The translations under genes and the position numbers were made by a program. Shown here piece by piece: positions 36,177-48,600 of a stretch of 64,000 nucleotides of DNA. Each line of letters begins with the position of its first letter. Positions within the stretch are counted from its first letter, which is position 1. Source of the stretch: Membranipora membranacea (lineage: Eukaryota > Bryozoa > Gymnolaemata > Cheilostomatida > Membraniporidae); the NCBI GenBank assembly GCA_914767715.1, contig OU612068.1:20398001-20462000 (forward strand), given 5' to 3'. The notes under the pieces were generated by a model. It saw only the letters and a program-made list of their open reading frames with translations. It was not told the DNA's origin and did no database searches.

Positions 36177-36899
36177 GGCTCCCTCTGGCATACCTATCAA
36201 AGACAGGTGATGTCAGATGATATTGGCTAACAATAAATGTTCTTCTTGTTGACAGACCTTAAGGTGAAAAGAAATTTTTGAATTTATTTTGTTAGACTTA
36301 ATGAACATTAGCTAAGAGTATCCCCTTGTCCTCACACATGATAAACTTTGTCTATGAAACTCATCACAGCAGCTAACCTATGTCAGGCCATCATTACATC
36401 GCAGTGGGCAACAATGATGGATTATACTGCAAACCCCCCTAACATTCTCACAAATATGCAGGCCTGTATAATATTGATCTCTGGCTAAGAATGCAATATC
36501 AAGTTGATAGTGACTTTGTTGCTGTCTGATCTGGTTTTGTCATCAAGATTGTGGTGAATTGCCTCAAATAACTCAGGTGAAAAACCTCAAATTTTATTGA
36601 GAAAGCCATTGCTGTCCAAGGCAGCAACGCTTACTTTACAACCAGAAGTGGGCGTGACCGTTAAATAACGCTGATTGGCTATTTGCATTTTATGCGCAAA
36701 TGGAAGGTCTCTATATATATAGTCTCGGGTAACACTTAGGAGTTGCCCATGAAGTCACATGAGGAAGTAAAAGATGAGATGAAGAGGAGGAAGTCAAATG
36801 ATGACAAAGAAATTGTTTTGGATAAAATGAGTTGCAGCCTCAATGTTGACCCATACGTTCATTCCCTCTCTGCCGTGTCTAGCGCTTACAAGGAGAAAT
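36177..36899 (+). promoter_or_regulatory. Promoter and leader region of the collagen-like gene
   Basis: A TATA-type stretch (CTATATATATAG, about 36711-36722) precedes the gene. A 56-codon upstream frame (36749-36916) starts MKSHEEVKDE and overlaps the main start codon at 36900 by 17 bases in another frame, so the start at 36900 would be reached by leaky scanning or from a shorter transcript. The TATA assignment is by position only. Confidence 0.45.
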
Positions 36900-39800
36900 A
36901 TGAGTGCCGATTATGAACAACATCATTATGAAGGAATTGACATGGAGCTCAAAAAAGGAGATGGACATATTTATCAGTCTACAGAAGATGACTACTACAA
37001 CAATGTGTAAGTAAAAAAGTGTATTTGAAAAATTGAACGTTGACATTATTAAATTTTTGAGGCCATCAGTTGTTGATGTATTGGGTTCTCGAACTGGCTG
37101 CAGTTAACAGATAATATGTACACATGTATATATACCTGAATGCTGCTATAATTGATTCTTTATCACTGTATTTTCTCTTCTTATTTTGTATTGTCTTTTT
37201 TTTCAATGTTCCCCAAAAAGATTTTATGAGCTGTTTATCATATTTATCATATTATTGTAAGCTGTGGTGAGGTTTTGGGAATTATTCAGACTGATCGAAT
37301 CTGTGATCATAAACTTAACTTTTTCCAATTAATGAGGTAGGCTAATATTGTTAGAGATTGTAAAATTTTGATCAGATATTCTCGATATTTAAATCAGTCT
37401 GATCCGTATTGAAACTTTAAGTGATATTCATTACACAGGTCAGCTGTATCGAAGACAAAATCACCGAATTCAGTAGTGACTACAGAAGTCACAGGGCCAA
37501 AGCCTCAAGCCAACAATCTGAGGATCATACTAGTGATTGCAGTGTTACTCACTATCACACTCTGCCTTTCTGTGGGCACTGCTGTTGTGGCTGCAATTAC
37601 ATTGAAATCGCACAGCGCTGAGTTGAAGGCTTTGAGTGCAGAAATTGAAGCTTTGAGGCTGGAGATGTTGGTCCAATCACAGCAATATACAGGATTGAGG
37701 GGTAAGTACTGTAATAGATATCTAAGAATACTTAGTAATATCATTATCTCCGTCAATCGTTTCGCCTGATTTCAGTATCAGTCACCAAACTGTGAGATTT
37801 CAACAGCATCACTTAAATTAGAACTTCCCTAAACAGATGTTCAGGTTTGCCATAAGTAGAAGATGAGACACTAGAGGGGCTGATATATTACACACTAACA
37901 ATAGATCCAGCCTCGGGTCCGCATCATTTTTTTTGTAATCGCTCTCTAATGAATAAAAAATCTGGTCTGATCATTGATTAACTAGTATTTGCACCATTTA
38001 TGTATTGAAAACCATAATATGTGCATTCAATGCTATTTGACAGCTAAACCTGAAACATAAACCTATATAAACCATAACCTCTTTAAGATCGGAAAATCTA
38101 ACAAATGCCAAATAACCGCTGTGTGAAATACCATCACTGCCTTAACATCATGTGTTCAGACATTTTTAGCAGATATTGTGTATATTAACGAGATAATATT
38201 ATTGGTGCTGCGATTGTGTCCCTGGTCAGAAGGTTTTCTTTTGAGCCATGTATATCTTTTCCACAAGTTCTATATTTCATGTGCGAATACTTTCTTTCAG
38301 CCACACTAAGTGTAGAGATGGTGTCATTTTGTCACGGTTTGGTTTGTCGGGTATGATGTTTGTGGCTAGGGTACTTTAAGGCACTGTTTGATTTGGGAGG
38401 GTGGCTCCTGTGAACTGTTCTTTGTGACAAAATTATGTACTGTTAGGTTAGCCTTAATACTTGTAAATCGTTCAAACCCGACTTAGATTATACCCATTGG
38501 TTTTGTGCATTCAGGATCATGATCCTTTTTCTCGACCATACTTCCAAATCACAGGTCAGATATAAACCTGATTGAACAAATGGTATTGGTATTTCACAGA
38601 TCAGTATGATAAAAACATGTCTTTAGTTACACTCAAAGGAGAGCCTGGTACACCGGGTAGCGAAGGTCCAAAGGGTAGTGTGGGAGATAAAGGGACAGCA
38701 GGAACGATTGGTGAAAAAGGTAAGTTTGGAGACTGCTAGTTTTACTGAAGCAGTAAAAAGCGCCTATCCAAACTAAAAATAAAAAAGCTTGCAGCTTATA
38801 AATTGAACAACCTGAGGTCTGAGGATATGCTTTTAATTTGTATCAAAGTGAATATCCGATGTCTGCTACAGTTCGGAAATAAATCGACAAAATTTTAAAG
38901 CCTAAATTCCTTAATCCTTATACAATTATTTTCTATGCAGGGAAGACTGGATCAGGGGGTATTAAAGGGGATGCCGGTGTGAGTTTAAAAGGAGACCCTG
39001 GAGTTGTTGGTCCAAAAGGAGAGAGAGGAACCGTGGGACTGAAAGGAAACGTTGGCTCAACAGGTGATAAAGGTCAAACTGGTCAGAAGGGCGCCTCCGG
39101 TCAGAAAGGTAAGACAGGGCTCACTAATTAATGGTTTCACAAAGGAGAGCCCGGTACACCGGGTAGCGAAGGTCCAAAGGGTAGTGTGGGATATAAAGGG
39201 ACATCAGGAACGATTGGTGAAAAAGGTAAGTTTGGAGACTGCGAGTTTTACTGAAGCAATAAAAAGCGCCTATCCAAAAAGCGCCTATCCAAACTAAGAA
39301 TAAAAAAGCTTGCAGCGTATTATTTAACAACCTGAGGTCTGAGGATATGCTTTTAATTTGTATCAAAGTGAATATCCGATGTCTGCTACAGTTCGGAAAT
39401 AAATCGACAAAATTTTAAAGCCTAAATTCTTTAATCCTTATATAATTATTTTCTATGCAGGGAAGACTGGATCAGGGGGTATTAAAGGGGATGCCGGTGT
39501 GAGCTTAAAAGGAGACCCTGGAGTTGTTGGTCCAAAAGGAGAGAGAGGAACCGTGGGACTGAAAGGAAACCTTGGCTCAACAGGTAATAAAGGTCAAACT
39601 GGTCAGAAGGGCGCCTCCGGTCAGAAAGGTAAGACAGGGCTCACTAATTATTAGGTTATTATTTCATAACAAAAGATTTGAATACCTTTGATCAACCCAA
39701 TCCTTAAGAATAAATATTTTCTGTTTATAAATTTCTTGTAGTCAATTTGACTTGCCCATGTACTTTGATTTTATTAACTGTTTCTGCCTAGCTTCTTTGG

Positions 39801-40335
39801 TAAAGTTAGGGACAACAGATCAAATTCTTGTTGAGCTGTGTAAACTCAGTAAATCAACGGCTTCCCAACGGAGTGCAAATATTTGCTACCCTCTGTATCC
39901 ATATTGCAATGAGAAAACTAACTTCCGGAGAGAAATATTTTACTTACCAGGTGAACATTCTTATGGTAACTGTTCATATCATTTTCAGGAGAGCCTACAC
40001 GTGGCCTTAAAGGAGATCCTGGAGTTGTCGGTCCTCAGGGAGAGAGAGGGATCACAGGAAATGATGGTTTGCCAGGAGCTAATGGTCAAGGTGGTCAAAA
40101 GGGGGCCTCAGGCAGTAACGGACAGAAAGGTGCAAAAGGTCAAGCTGGTGGAAAGGGTGCAAAGGGAACAAAGGGGAGCACTGGTCAGAAAGGACAAAAA
40201 GGATCTACTGGCAGTGGCACTGGGTCTAAAGGACAAAAGGGTGACCGGGGATATACAGGCTCACCAGGCTCACCAGGCTCACCAGGCTCACCAGGCTCAC
40301 CAGGCTCACCAGGCTACGGAGGGGCAATACCATAG
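36900..40335 (+). CDS. Type II transmembrane collagen-like protein
   Basis: Exons 36900-37006, 37439-37701, 38627-38719, 38941-39108, 39145-39225 (doubtful), 39461-39628, 39989-40335; 381 residues without the doubtful exon, 408 with it. Residues 1-63 are a hydrophilic, cytoplasmic-type tail (MSADYEQHHYEG). Residues about 65-90 form a single membrane helix (RIILVIAVLLTITLCLSVG), followed by a short heptad-like stretch (AELKALSAEIEALRLEM). The rest is Gly-X-Y collagen sequence rich in GQKG, GPKG and GERG, with one non-collagen kink at each exon joint. There is no signal peptide and no C-terminal globular domain; the chain stops after SPG triplets and YGGAIP. Layout resembles membrane collagens (collagen XIII type, gliomedin, scavenger receptors) by topology only. 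The role is inferred: a trimeric cell-surface rod in adhesion or matrix contact. Splice phases of all collagen exons are 1-1, so exons can be skipped without a frame change. Confidence 0.85.
38627..39646 (+). repeat. Tandem duplication of a collagen exon pair
   Basis: About 506-520 bases (two exons, the intron between them and part of the following intron) are repeated head to tail: 38638-39130 against 39144-39646. The copies differ at few positions. Copy 2 has an extra 14-base doubling (AAAGCGCCTATCC) in the intron. The junction cut away the first intron of copy 2. Confidence 0.85.
40259..40313 (+). repeat. 9-bp coding minisatellite, Ser-Pro-Gly triplets
   Basis: The unit GGCTCACCA is repeated six times without change near the 3' end of the collagen frame, coding a run of Gly-Ser-Pro triplets. 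Perfect unit identity suggests recent slippage and likely length variation between individuals. Confidence 0.85.
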
Positions 40336-40404
40336 AAATATTATAATTGAAACAGAAATCATAATAATCATTGATGGCTGTGCAGATACGCCACTGTCAC
40401 TGTC

Positions 40405-40548
40405 TAGATCAAGTTTGATCATTTTTGCCCGTATTTGAATTGCCCCACTCTATTGACACGCGGAAGGCAAAAAAAGTTTGTTTGCCTTTGGCGTGTCAGT
40501 AGAAGGGGCGCAATTCCAATGCGGGCAAAAGCATCAAACTGGATCTAG
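40405..40548. mobile_element. hAT-like MITE with 8-bp target duplication
   Basis: A 144-bp palindromic element 70 bases after the collagen stop codon. It has TCACTGTC on both sides (40397-40404 and 40549-40556), ends TAGATCAAGTTTGATC and GATCTAG, and inner arms TTTTGCCCG / CGGGCAAAA and GACACGC / GCGTGTC. It is the clearest relative of the element at 20360. Confidence 0.85.
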
Positions 40549-40673
40549 TCACTGTCCATATGTCACTGGATTGCCTCCCGTGGCTTATATTCCACCCTAC
40601 ATAATACTTCCAACAAATCGTCATTATCACAAATGTCCCTGCCGTTGATATTAACAACAGTTATGGAACTTAC

Positions 40674-41977
40674 CCAGCGGGCAAATAGTTGTCTAAACTG
40701 AGTTGGAAAGAGGTTACCGGAAGAGGCTGAACACTGTTGCCAATTGTATGCCATATGGACCGGTGGAAGAGGTTGCCAAAAAGGGATTTTTAGCAACCTC
40801 TTCAAGAAGTTAAATAGAGGTTCTTTATCCTTCTCAGGGAAGGATATATCAGGGATATTATTGACTGTCTCGATCCAATTTCGATATTAAGAGCAAGCTC
40901 CTTTATTGACAAAGTATATGCATCCTTTTTTCGCAACATTTCATGTTTGTGATAGCAAGTAAATCAATAAAAACCTAGAGCATTTCTTGTAAACATAAAA
41001 TCGTATATAATTTTAGATTTGATCCAGATGAACCAATTTATATGGACTAACCAAGGCCGTCACCACAGGTGAAAATGAATCCCCATGATGTTAAAATATG
41101 ATGTTTGTAATAATATTGATTTAAAGGCTGACGAATCGAGGCCCCAGGGTAGAAAGGCATAATTAATGTAATGTGATGCTATTGAAATCATTGCCTGGAT
41201 TTATCCGGTTCACCTGCAAAATCACTTTTTTAACATGTCTAAAATTCCAATTTTTATTTAGCCATAATAATAAACATTACTCTCATGCAAAATTTTGATG
41301 TTATCTTTATTATTCATCTCAGTTGGGGTGTAAAGTGTTGATATTCTATAACGCTTAGAAATCAAACAATTTTAAAAAGCGTTTCATAAATGAACTTTAT
41401 TATTCTTATTATTGTATTCAAATTAGAGACTAGATTTTTTAAAAGCATTCTCAAATGCAAATTGGAATTTAGAAATGACTTGAATAGGCATTGCAGTGAG
41501 AGTATAATTACAGTGAGTGCAGTGAGAGGCATTATTAGTATAGGCAGTGCAGTATTATTTACATAGCTTATCACAACTAGAATCTATTACCTGATCATTC
41601 ATTAATGATATGGCATACATTATTTTAAGGCAACATTTAGCATTGTTTATATATTATTCATCTCTGCCAACGAGCAAAATCTGAGTTTTTAGCTTACATT
41701 CTAAAATCCCCTGGGTAGCCTGAGTTGAACCCAAAAATCTGAGTAACTCGGGCTAAACCTGAGTGGTTGAGAGCCCTGTCGAAAACAATGGGGAGTAAAC
41801 TGTTCTCATGCTGGAGCCATACTAATAGATGGTAAATACATTAATATTTGAGTGTTTGCTATGTGTTGTCAGTCCAGAAAACTTATTTCTGCAACCGCCA
41901 ATGGCAAGAAAATAGAGTATAAAAGCAGAAGCATCTACACCCAATTATATCTGTTGCTGGGAAATGGGGATATCTGA
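40674..41977. repeat. Long direct repeat, copy B (right of collagen gene)
   Basis: About 1.3 kb, nearly identical to 35018-36176. It has two extra blocks (about 40938-41011 and 41233-41310) that copy A lacks. The last shared bases are GGGGATATCTG. Together the copies bracket the collagen gene at a spacing of about 5.66 kb. Confidence 0.8.
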
Positions 41978-43890
41978 AGTTGTCCTCTTTTTTAGCCAAA
42001 TGTAGGTGCTCAATATTTGCGACAGAAGCTCTATCGATCAGAGATACACATACTAATAGTGTAATCTCGAAATCAGTGGTAATACACCTGTAATTGGGTG
42101 AAGGTCAACTTGTTGCACCCATCCTCCAAAATAAAATGATTAGTATGCTGATGACAAATGAGGGTGTAGCCAATTCAAAAGCACTGCTATCAGTGATATT
42201 GAACCCTGTTAATATTTTCAGGTGTATTTGCAATGGAAATCTATTGAATTAAAGTTTGAAAATCTTTTTTGCAAAATCATTTTTGGAAGATCAATGCATA
42301 CGGATTGGCTAATGTAAATTAGACCGGGAATGTGTGCAAAATGCAATGGTCTTATATATGAGGCCACTAAAAAATTCTGACAACCGTTTTTCAACCCATA
42401 GTCACCAATATGGAAGACCAGGAGCATACCATCATTTTGAGTGGTCTGGTTAAAGAATTGAAAGAACCTGAAGCAGGCCTATTGAGGTGACAAGTCAACA
42501 TAGTTTGCATGTAAAGCAATGGGGAAATAAATAGAGGTGTTGGACCAGTGTGGTTTTTTCTCACACTGATCACGTGATATACTATTGCATGTATACATAC
42601 TGACTCTCGTGATCTGACTGGGCATGTAGATCACTGATAAACTAGGATATCATTACCACAAAGCAGGTGTCGTAAGGCTAAGCATGCATCATGCGTGACT
42701 TGATTTCGCGCATGTGCAAGAACAATGAGTTTAGTTTGGGTTCTGATTGCAACTTTTGAAAGGGGAAATGGGATATCCCCTGCATACATTGTCGATCAAA
42801 ATCAGCTAATAATGACAAGAGAGGATAACTATCAATATCAATTCCGCACGCATTGAAGAGCATACCACCAGAGCAGGTAGCCAATCAGATGGCTTCGGAA
42901 TTCCGAGGCTCAATTTTGCAGAGATCAGCTCATGCCCAGAGCTGAGCATGCGCAGAATGGCATGTATATCTCTGATCGATAGAGAGTGAATTAATTCACT
43001 TAGCTTGAGTGCAGCTGAAATTCAGTATTTAGGAGACGTATGGATGATTACCCAAACTTTTGGATATACACTTATCATTTTCTCATTCTTTGTTAAAATA
43101 TTCTAATTTATATTTAGAAAATCTGATATCACCTTTTAACAGTTTTAGAAGAGCATTTAGCACATGTTTTTGACAAGAAAAGTGACATCGAAACTGTGTA
43201 TTGCTAGCCTAAGCTCAGAAGAGAGAACTAATAATGCAGAGCTAGGTAATTCTGTTTCGATCATGTCTGTTTGATAAAATTAAAGTTGTCCTCTTTTTCA
43301 GCCAAATGTAGGTGCTCAATATTTGCGACAGAAGCTCTATCGATCAGAGATACACATACTAATAGTGTAATCTCGAAATCAGTGTGGTTTTTTCTGCTGA
43401 AATTGAGAGAAGCATCTTTACTCAGATCGTTGTGAATGAAAACATAATTTCTGTCCAATGATGTTCCTTGTAACAAACTATCTAGTTTGATAAACAAGGT
43501 TATCCTCTTCTTCAAAAAAGGAGGACAATTCCTATCCTTATCACAGCAGAGAGTTTGGGACATAGGAGCCAGTCTGCGCATGTGCGAACTGTTGAGGCAT
43601 ACGTTCGTCTCTGCAGCATAGGGCTTGAACTAATTCACCTAGTCTGAGTACCAAAATTGGGAAAACAATGGAAACCCATAATTTGGAAATATTTGGTCCT
43701 AAATGGAACACTGGTTTTGATATCTCATAACCTTGAACCCTGGGAGTTGCCTTTCTTGATGGAAGGCAGCGCCACCACTGCTGTGCTGCAGAGATAGACT
43801 ATGTCACAAGGCTATCCTGCAAGCAGAATGCATAGGAGCAGGGAGTTTGTTCAAACTCAGTGATTATAAAAGCATCGGGGTTTGAGTGAT
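41978..43890. other. Spacer with short direct repeats
   Basis: No gene is supported. About 105 bases at 41977-42080 recur at 43283-43386 (sharing AGCCAAATGTAGGTGCTC and onward). Part of this block (ATACACAT, then AGTGTAATCTCGAA) also occurs in diverged form at about 59160 and 59560. The minus frame 43261-43581 overlaps the repeat and carries no known domain. Confidence 0.5.
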
Positions 43891-43891
43891 C

Positions 43892-44142
43892 CTGGGGGGT
43901 ATTTCAATTAGAAACAGCCAAAATCGCAATCTTATCGCTCACTCAGTGAGTGAGCGATACCTGCTAGGGGTCTGGCTTTCAGATCGCTCCGTCACTTGAT
44001 GGAACTATATACATTCTGAGTGAGCGATTTGCGAGCGATTTTCTCTAATTGAAACACCAAGTGAGTGATCATTTTGAGCGATGTGATAGTGATAACTTGC
44101 TTTAGTAAAGGGTCACTCTTTCTAATTGAAAGACCCCCCCTG
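43892..44142. mobile_element. MITE with TTTCAATTAGAAA ends
   Basis: About 250 bases with inverted ends: GGGGGGTATTTCAATTAGAA on the left, TTCTAATTGAAAGACCCCCC on the right. The interior repeats short GAGTGAGCGAT-type words in both senses. The target duplication is unclear because of the G/C runs. It is a third, distinct family in this window. Confidence 0.6.
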
Positions 44143-45689
44143 GCAAATTGACTGTCTATGCACAAATGCTTGTAGTCAAGAGATCTTTGTACTCCTTAAA
44201 TGATCCTTTCAAATAATCTGTTTGTGTGATCCTTGCGCTGTGGCTGTTTAATTGAGTGATAAGTTGCTTCTTGTAAAGTATTATATCCAAGCAGATAATA
44301 TATGCACATTTAAATTAGGGTAATGGTTCAGGGAAAATATTGTTGACGCTGTTTAACCATTTATTCAATGACCGTAGCTGAATATTATGGTGCAAAAGTA
44401 AAGCTGCTGGGACTTAGCGTTTGTGTGGGTTATCCGATCCGAGGTTGAATTTATGGACCGATCCGATATCCGATCCGAGGTTGCCTAACCCTGATCCGTT
44501 CCACCCCTATTGGCAACCTCTACAGAAGGTTGCTGGCTAAACCTTGCCAGCTGGGTAAGTTCCTGCTGGCACCTAATATATTTGTTTTAGAGCAATCACT
44601 GATATATATTACATATACATATCTAGCCCTGAGCAGGCGTATGGCTATTCATGTATGGTTGCTGGACAGCAATTCTCATCTTTTCAGTTCAGAATCTGTT
44701 TTAGCTGACCCTCGTAAACTTTGGTCAAGCAGCACTTGCCTGAGTTTTTGAAGGTTGTTACTGGAAATTCAATCATGCGTAATGTATAAGCAAGCTGCAA
44801 GATTTTTTACTTCATTTATATCCTGACACTAAGCCTTATACTGATGGCATATCTTCACAAATAGCCACGCTATGTGTTTTACCACTGATCCATAAATTCA
44901 TATCAATGAGGGCAAGCAAATGAAGCAATTTATCTACCAAATCTGAAAATTTTAGGAAACCAGATATATTATTCAGCACAATGCAATCCTTTCATCTAGC
45001 CAGTCTTGACAAGCTTTGTTTGGGAAGGGGGGTTGGGGGTTCCTTCAATCCATTCACTAAGTGTAATACCCAAAAACTGTGGATACAATAAGAAAGAAAC
45101 AAACAAAGGCAATTGCAAACTAAAAATAAGTATCCAGCAGAATATAAAGAGTTGTCCAGACTTGAAGTTCTGTTCAGCTATTCAGCATGTTCAGCAATTT
45201 ACAGTTACCGATTTTGCACTATTGTATATTCGGAAACCTGGTAGCACAACTTGACAGTTATTTACAGAGAAAAATACTGTGGGACTTAATAGAAGAATTA
45301 CAGTAGTTGATGGGTAAGGTGAGGTAATAGTACAATTCAATGTTCTCTATCTCTAGGCTTCAGTATGCTGGCTGTAATTCACTGAAAGAGAATAATTGAT
45401 GCAATTATCATCTTTGACCTATCGGTTACTTGTGGTTAGGAAATCACTCTGTACTGTAGGGCAGTGACAACTGTTTAACTAAGGGGAAAATCTGGGACAT
45501 TGCTAGGATTGATAAGTCAAAGATTATAAGTTGAGCAAATAAACTGTGACTATCTTATTTCATTCATGGTTTGTCTCTGTTTCGTAGCAGATAATAGTTC
45601 AAACACTGGCACAGTTTTACTCCTGGCATACAGGCACTGTCAACTACTGAGATATAGTTTCTGTTATCACAAAGCTTCACAGCAACAGA
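44143..45689. other. Spacer and likely 5' region of the sulfotransferase gene
   Basis: No gene is supported up to 45689. An inverted fragment of the CCCAGC-repeat family lies at about 44505-44560. About 45150-45230 is the inverted counterpart of 34845-34920 (sharing GGTAACTGTAAATTGCTGAA). The 5' leader of the sulfotransferase gene probably lies in 45580-45689, which is partly conserved at 51090-51175. Confidence 0.45.
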
Positions 45690-48600
45690 ATGAGCGAGGA
45701 TCAAGAATACAACAACCCTATGTGGGGAAGGAATACAGGGGCTTATATGGTGAGCGAAGATGGCTGTAGCAAAGTGGCAGGGATTGTCGTAGGAGGAAAC
45801 AGTGAAAGATGGAACAAAGTCACAGAGGAACTTAAAGCATACAAATGGAATGAAGGAGACTTTATTCTATGTTCATATCCGAAGACAGGTAGGTTGTTCA
45901 TTTCTACTTTATGCCTCCTGGAGATGTAATGCGAATAGTGTATGCTGGAGTTATAGCGTTATATCGGCTGCATTGAAAACCCTGAATTTTCTGATAATAA
46001 CAGGTTGTCTGGGGGCTCAGACTACGGTTGAATGGCAATGCTTGCAGTTAGCATGTAAATAAAATTGAGTGTTTATGGACACGATTGTGAGGACAGAGGT
46101 CATTCCATAGATGGATAGGTCTGGGATATGTTACCTATGTCGAAGGTACCAAATACCACTGACTGTGTTATCAACCTAAAAAAAACCTGAGTTGTAAACC
46201 CCATAACATTTTTTATATCTCCAGGAACTCATTTTGGGTGGGAAGTCATGACTATGCTACTAAGGAACTCAGCCGAATATATCAAAGAGCCAAAGGAAGC
46301 TTGCATGATGGATATGTTCCCTCTGTCTGCCACGGATAAAGTTTATCCCAGGGGTGCACCACGTGTTCTTAACACTCATTATCGCTTAGATGTCCTGCCT
46401 AAGGAATTCCAGGGACGAAAAACTGTTGTGGGTATGTTAAACATAACACTACTGACAAGCTTCTCTTTCACTATCTAAATGTTAATACTAAGATGGTAGG
46501 TAAGGTATAGCTAGAAGAAGTTTGCTCCCTCTACAATAGCTGAGGAGTACCCAAAAAGCTGTTTTATATGGTACCTCAATACCTGACTTTACCAATGCCG
46601 TACAAAATTCACTGCTGTGCACCAATAACAAATTATATGCTAACAGACATTCATTTATATTCAAATAGTGCCAACCCCTACCCACTATATAGTGATTGAA
46701 TCTTAGCCTGCTTGTCGTAGAGTTACTAGAATTACAATATTACTGCAGTTATTCAGATCATTAAAGTATGTCATCACTCCTTCCCAGCACAGTATGAGAA
46801 AATGCCTTTTAGTTTTAGTAAAGGATGCAGTTTAAATTTGTGATATAAAATCATGATTGATCATTAAAATATAAGGGTCAGGTTTTTATTATGATATATT
46901 TTCAGTTACTCGGAATCCAAAAGATACAGTAGTCTCGATGCTATACCATATGAATGAGGTAAGTGACTTTAATATGTGGAGTATAATGATATAAAAATAA
47001 GTAAAAATACATGTGGGATATGTTGTTCCTGAAAGAGTTGCACTATTGAATTTCTGAAATGTCGTATTTCAAAATTTGGATTGAAATTTGTCATCTGAGA
47101 TGATCAACATCAAAATGGACCCTGATTTCAACCAGTTTTAAAAAAAGAAAGTCTTGATTCGTATTGAGCCTTGTCATCTGAAGGCTGGAGAGCAGAGGTG
47201 TTTTTTTTAATTTCTCCATATCAGTCTTAGATGGATGAGGGTAGCAACAAGGTACAAAATAGAATTCACACTGTCAATGCAGTATATTTGTGATTGCTGG
47301 TGTTCTACTGGTCTTTTTCTGACGTAGCTGTTCTATTATGAAAAGGGTTTTGATAGCTCAAGTTTTATGTAAGGGCAGTATGCCATATTACTTATGTTTC
47401 GATTATTTTTTTTTTAACCAGCTTGCTGCAAAAATGAGAACGCCATCAGGAGAACCTATAAAAGAAGCCACCTTTTCTGAATTTCTTCGTCTGCAGTGGA
47501 CTGTTGAGGATCAACCATACGGCACCTTTTTTGAGTATTACAAAGTCATGTGGAACAAGGTCAAAGAAAACCCAGCTGATGTTATGATGGTGTATTTCGA
47601 AGATATGAAAACGGTATGTAACCCTATGATACAAAATTTATGTCTATGTATGTGTATGTTAATTATGAAACCAAGGACCTGGGCAGAGTTTAAGCACTTA
47701 TACAAGCCTGGTCAGAAGGTGGTTTTAGTTTATTTAAATTTGTTCAATATCTTTCATTGACCGCCGTAGGCATTTCGAGCAATAACATTGATTCTTGTGG
47801 ATGTGAAATGTTCTAGAGGTGTGTTACAACCGGAAAACCGCTGATCAAAAATTCTTGAGATTCAGTATCCTTCAACGATTCATTTATTTTATGTGTTACG
47901 TACATAGACTTAATATACTAGTATATTAAGTCTATGGTTACGTATTACTCAGTACTGTAATGATTACAGCTGTATTACTTCTTTTTGTTGCTTCAACACA
48001 TTTGTAGAACCCTGTAGCTGTAATTCAGGCCATAAACAACTTTATGGGTACTGGATGCTCACAAAAAACCATCGAAGAGATTGCAGAGGCGACAAGTTTT
48101 AAAAATATGAAGAAAGGGAAATCTGATCTACCTATGAATCCGATAGTTATGGAGGTTAGCGCAATGTTTATTCTTTAAATTGCCAACGCTTATGTTGATC
48201 ATCATGAAGCCATTTTATTTGCTTGCAAGCAGCGACTGTTGATTTAGATGACGTGGAGTTTTAAAGCTGTTCATTATCAATGGATATAATATTCTTGCAT
48301 GCACTGTTTCAAAAAGGAATTATTCGAGCTTGATGCATGATGTATGATGAATCATCTCTGCTTGGAAATTACAAAACTGGTTTGCCAAGTAATATGCAAG
48401 CTTGTATGCAAAAGATCATTCGGAATTTGTCGCCTCACTTCTCTCTACAAGTAGATACAAATTTGCTTGATAAGGTGTCCAAAAACATCAATATGCAGTG
48501 CTCATCATTATATTTTGTATGACTTCTTTTTGACAGACACTTAAAACTCTAAGTAAAAAACCTGCTCCTGAGGAAGGAGCTGGAAATCCGGAGCAAGCTA

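Noticed and set aside
35563-41574. Two matching 70-codon minus-strand frames in the long direct repeats
   Set aside because: AT-rich hydrophobic translations without a domain. Their match is explained by the repeat itself, not by coding constraint.
35018-41977. Long direct repeats as LTRs of a retrotransposon around the collagen gene
   Set aside because: No TG/CA ends, primer-binding site, polypurine tract or gag-pol remnants lie between them, and a true multi-exon gene does. Segmental or repeat duplication fits better.
43261-43581. A 106-codon minus-strand frame as a possible gene
   Set aside because: Half of it lies in a direct repeat also present at 41977-42080, and no domain was recognised.
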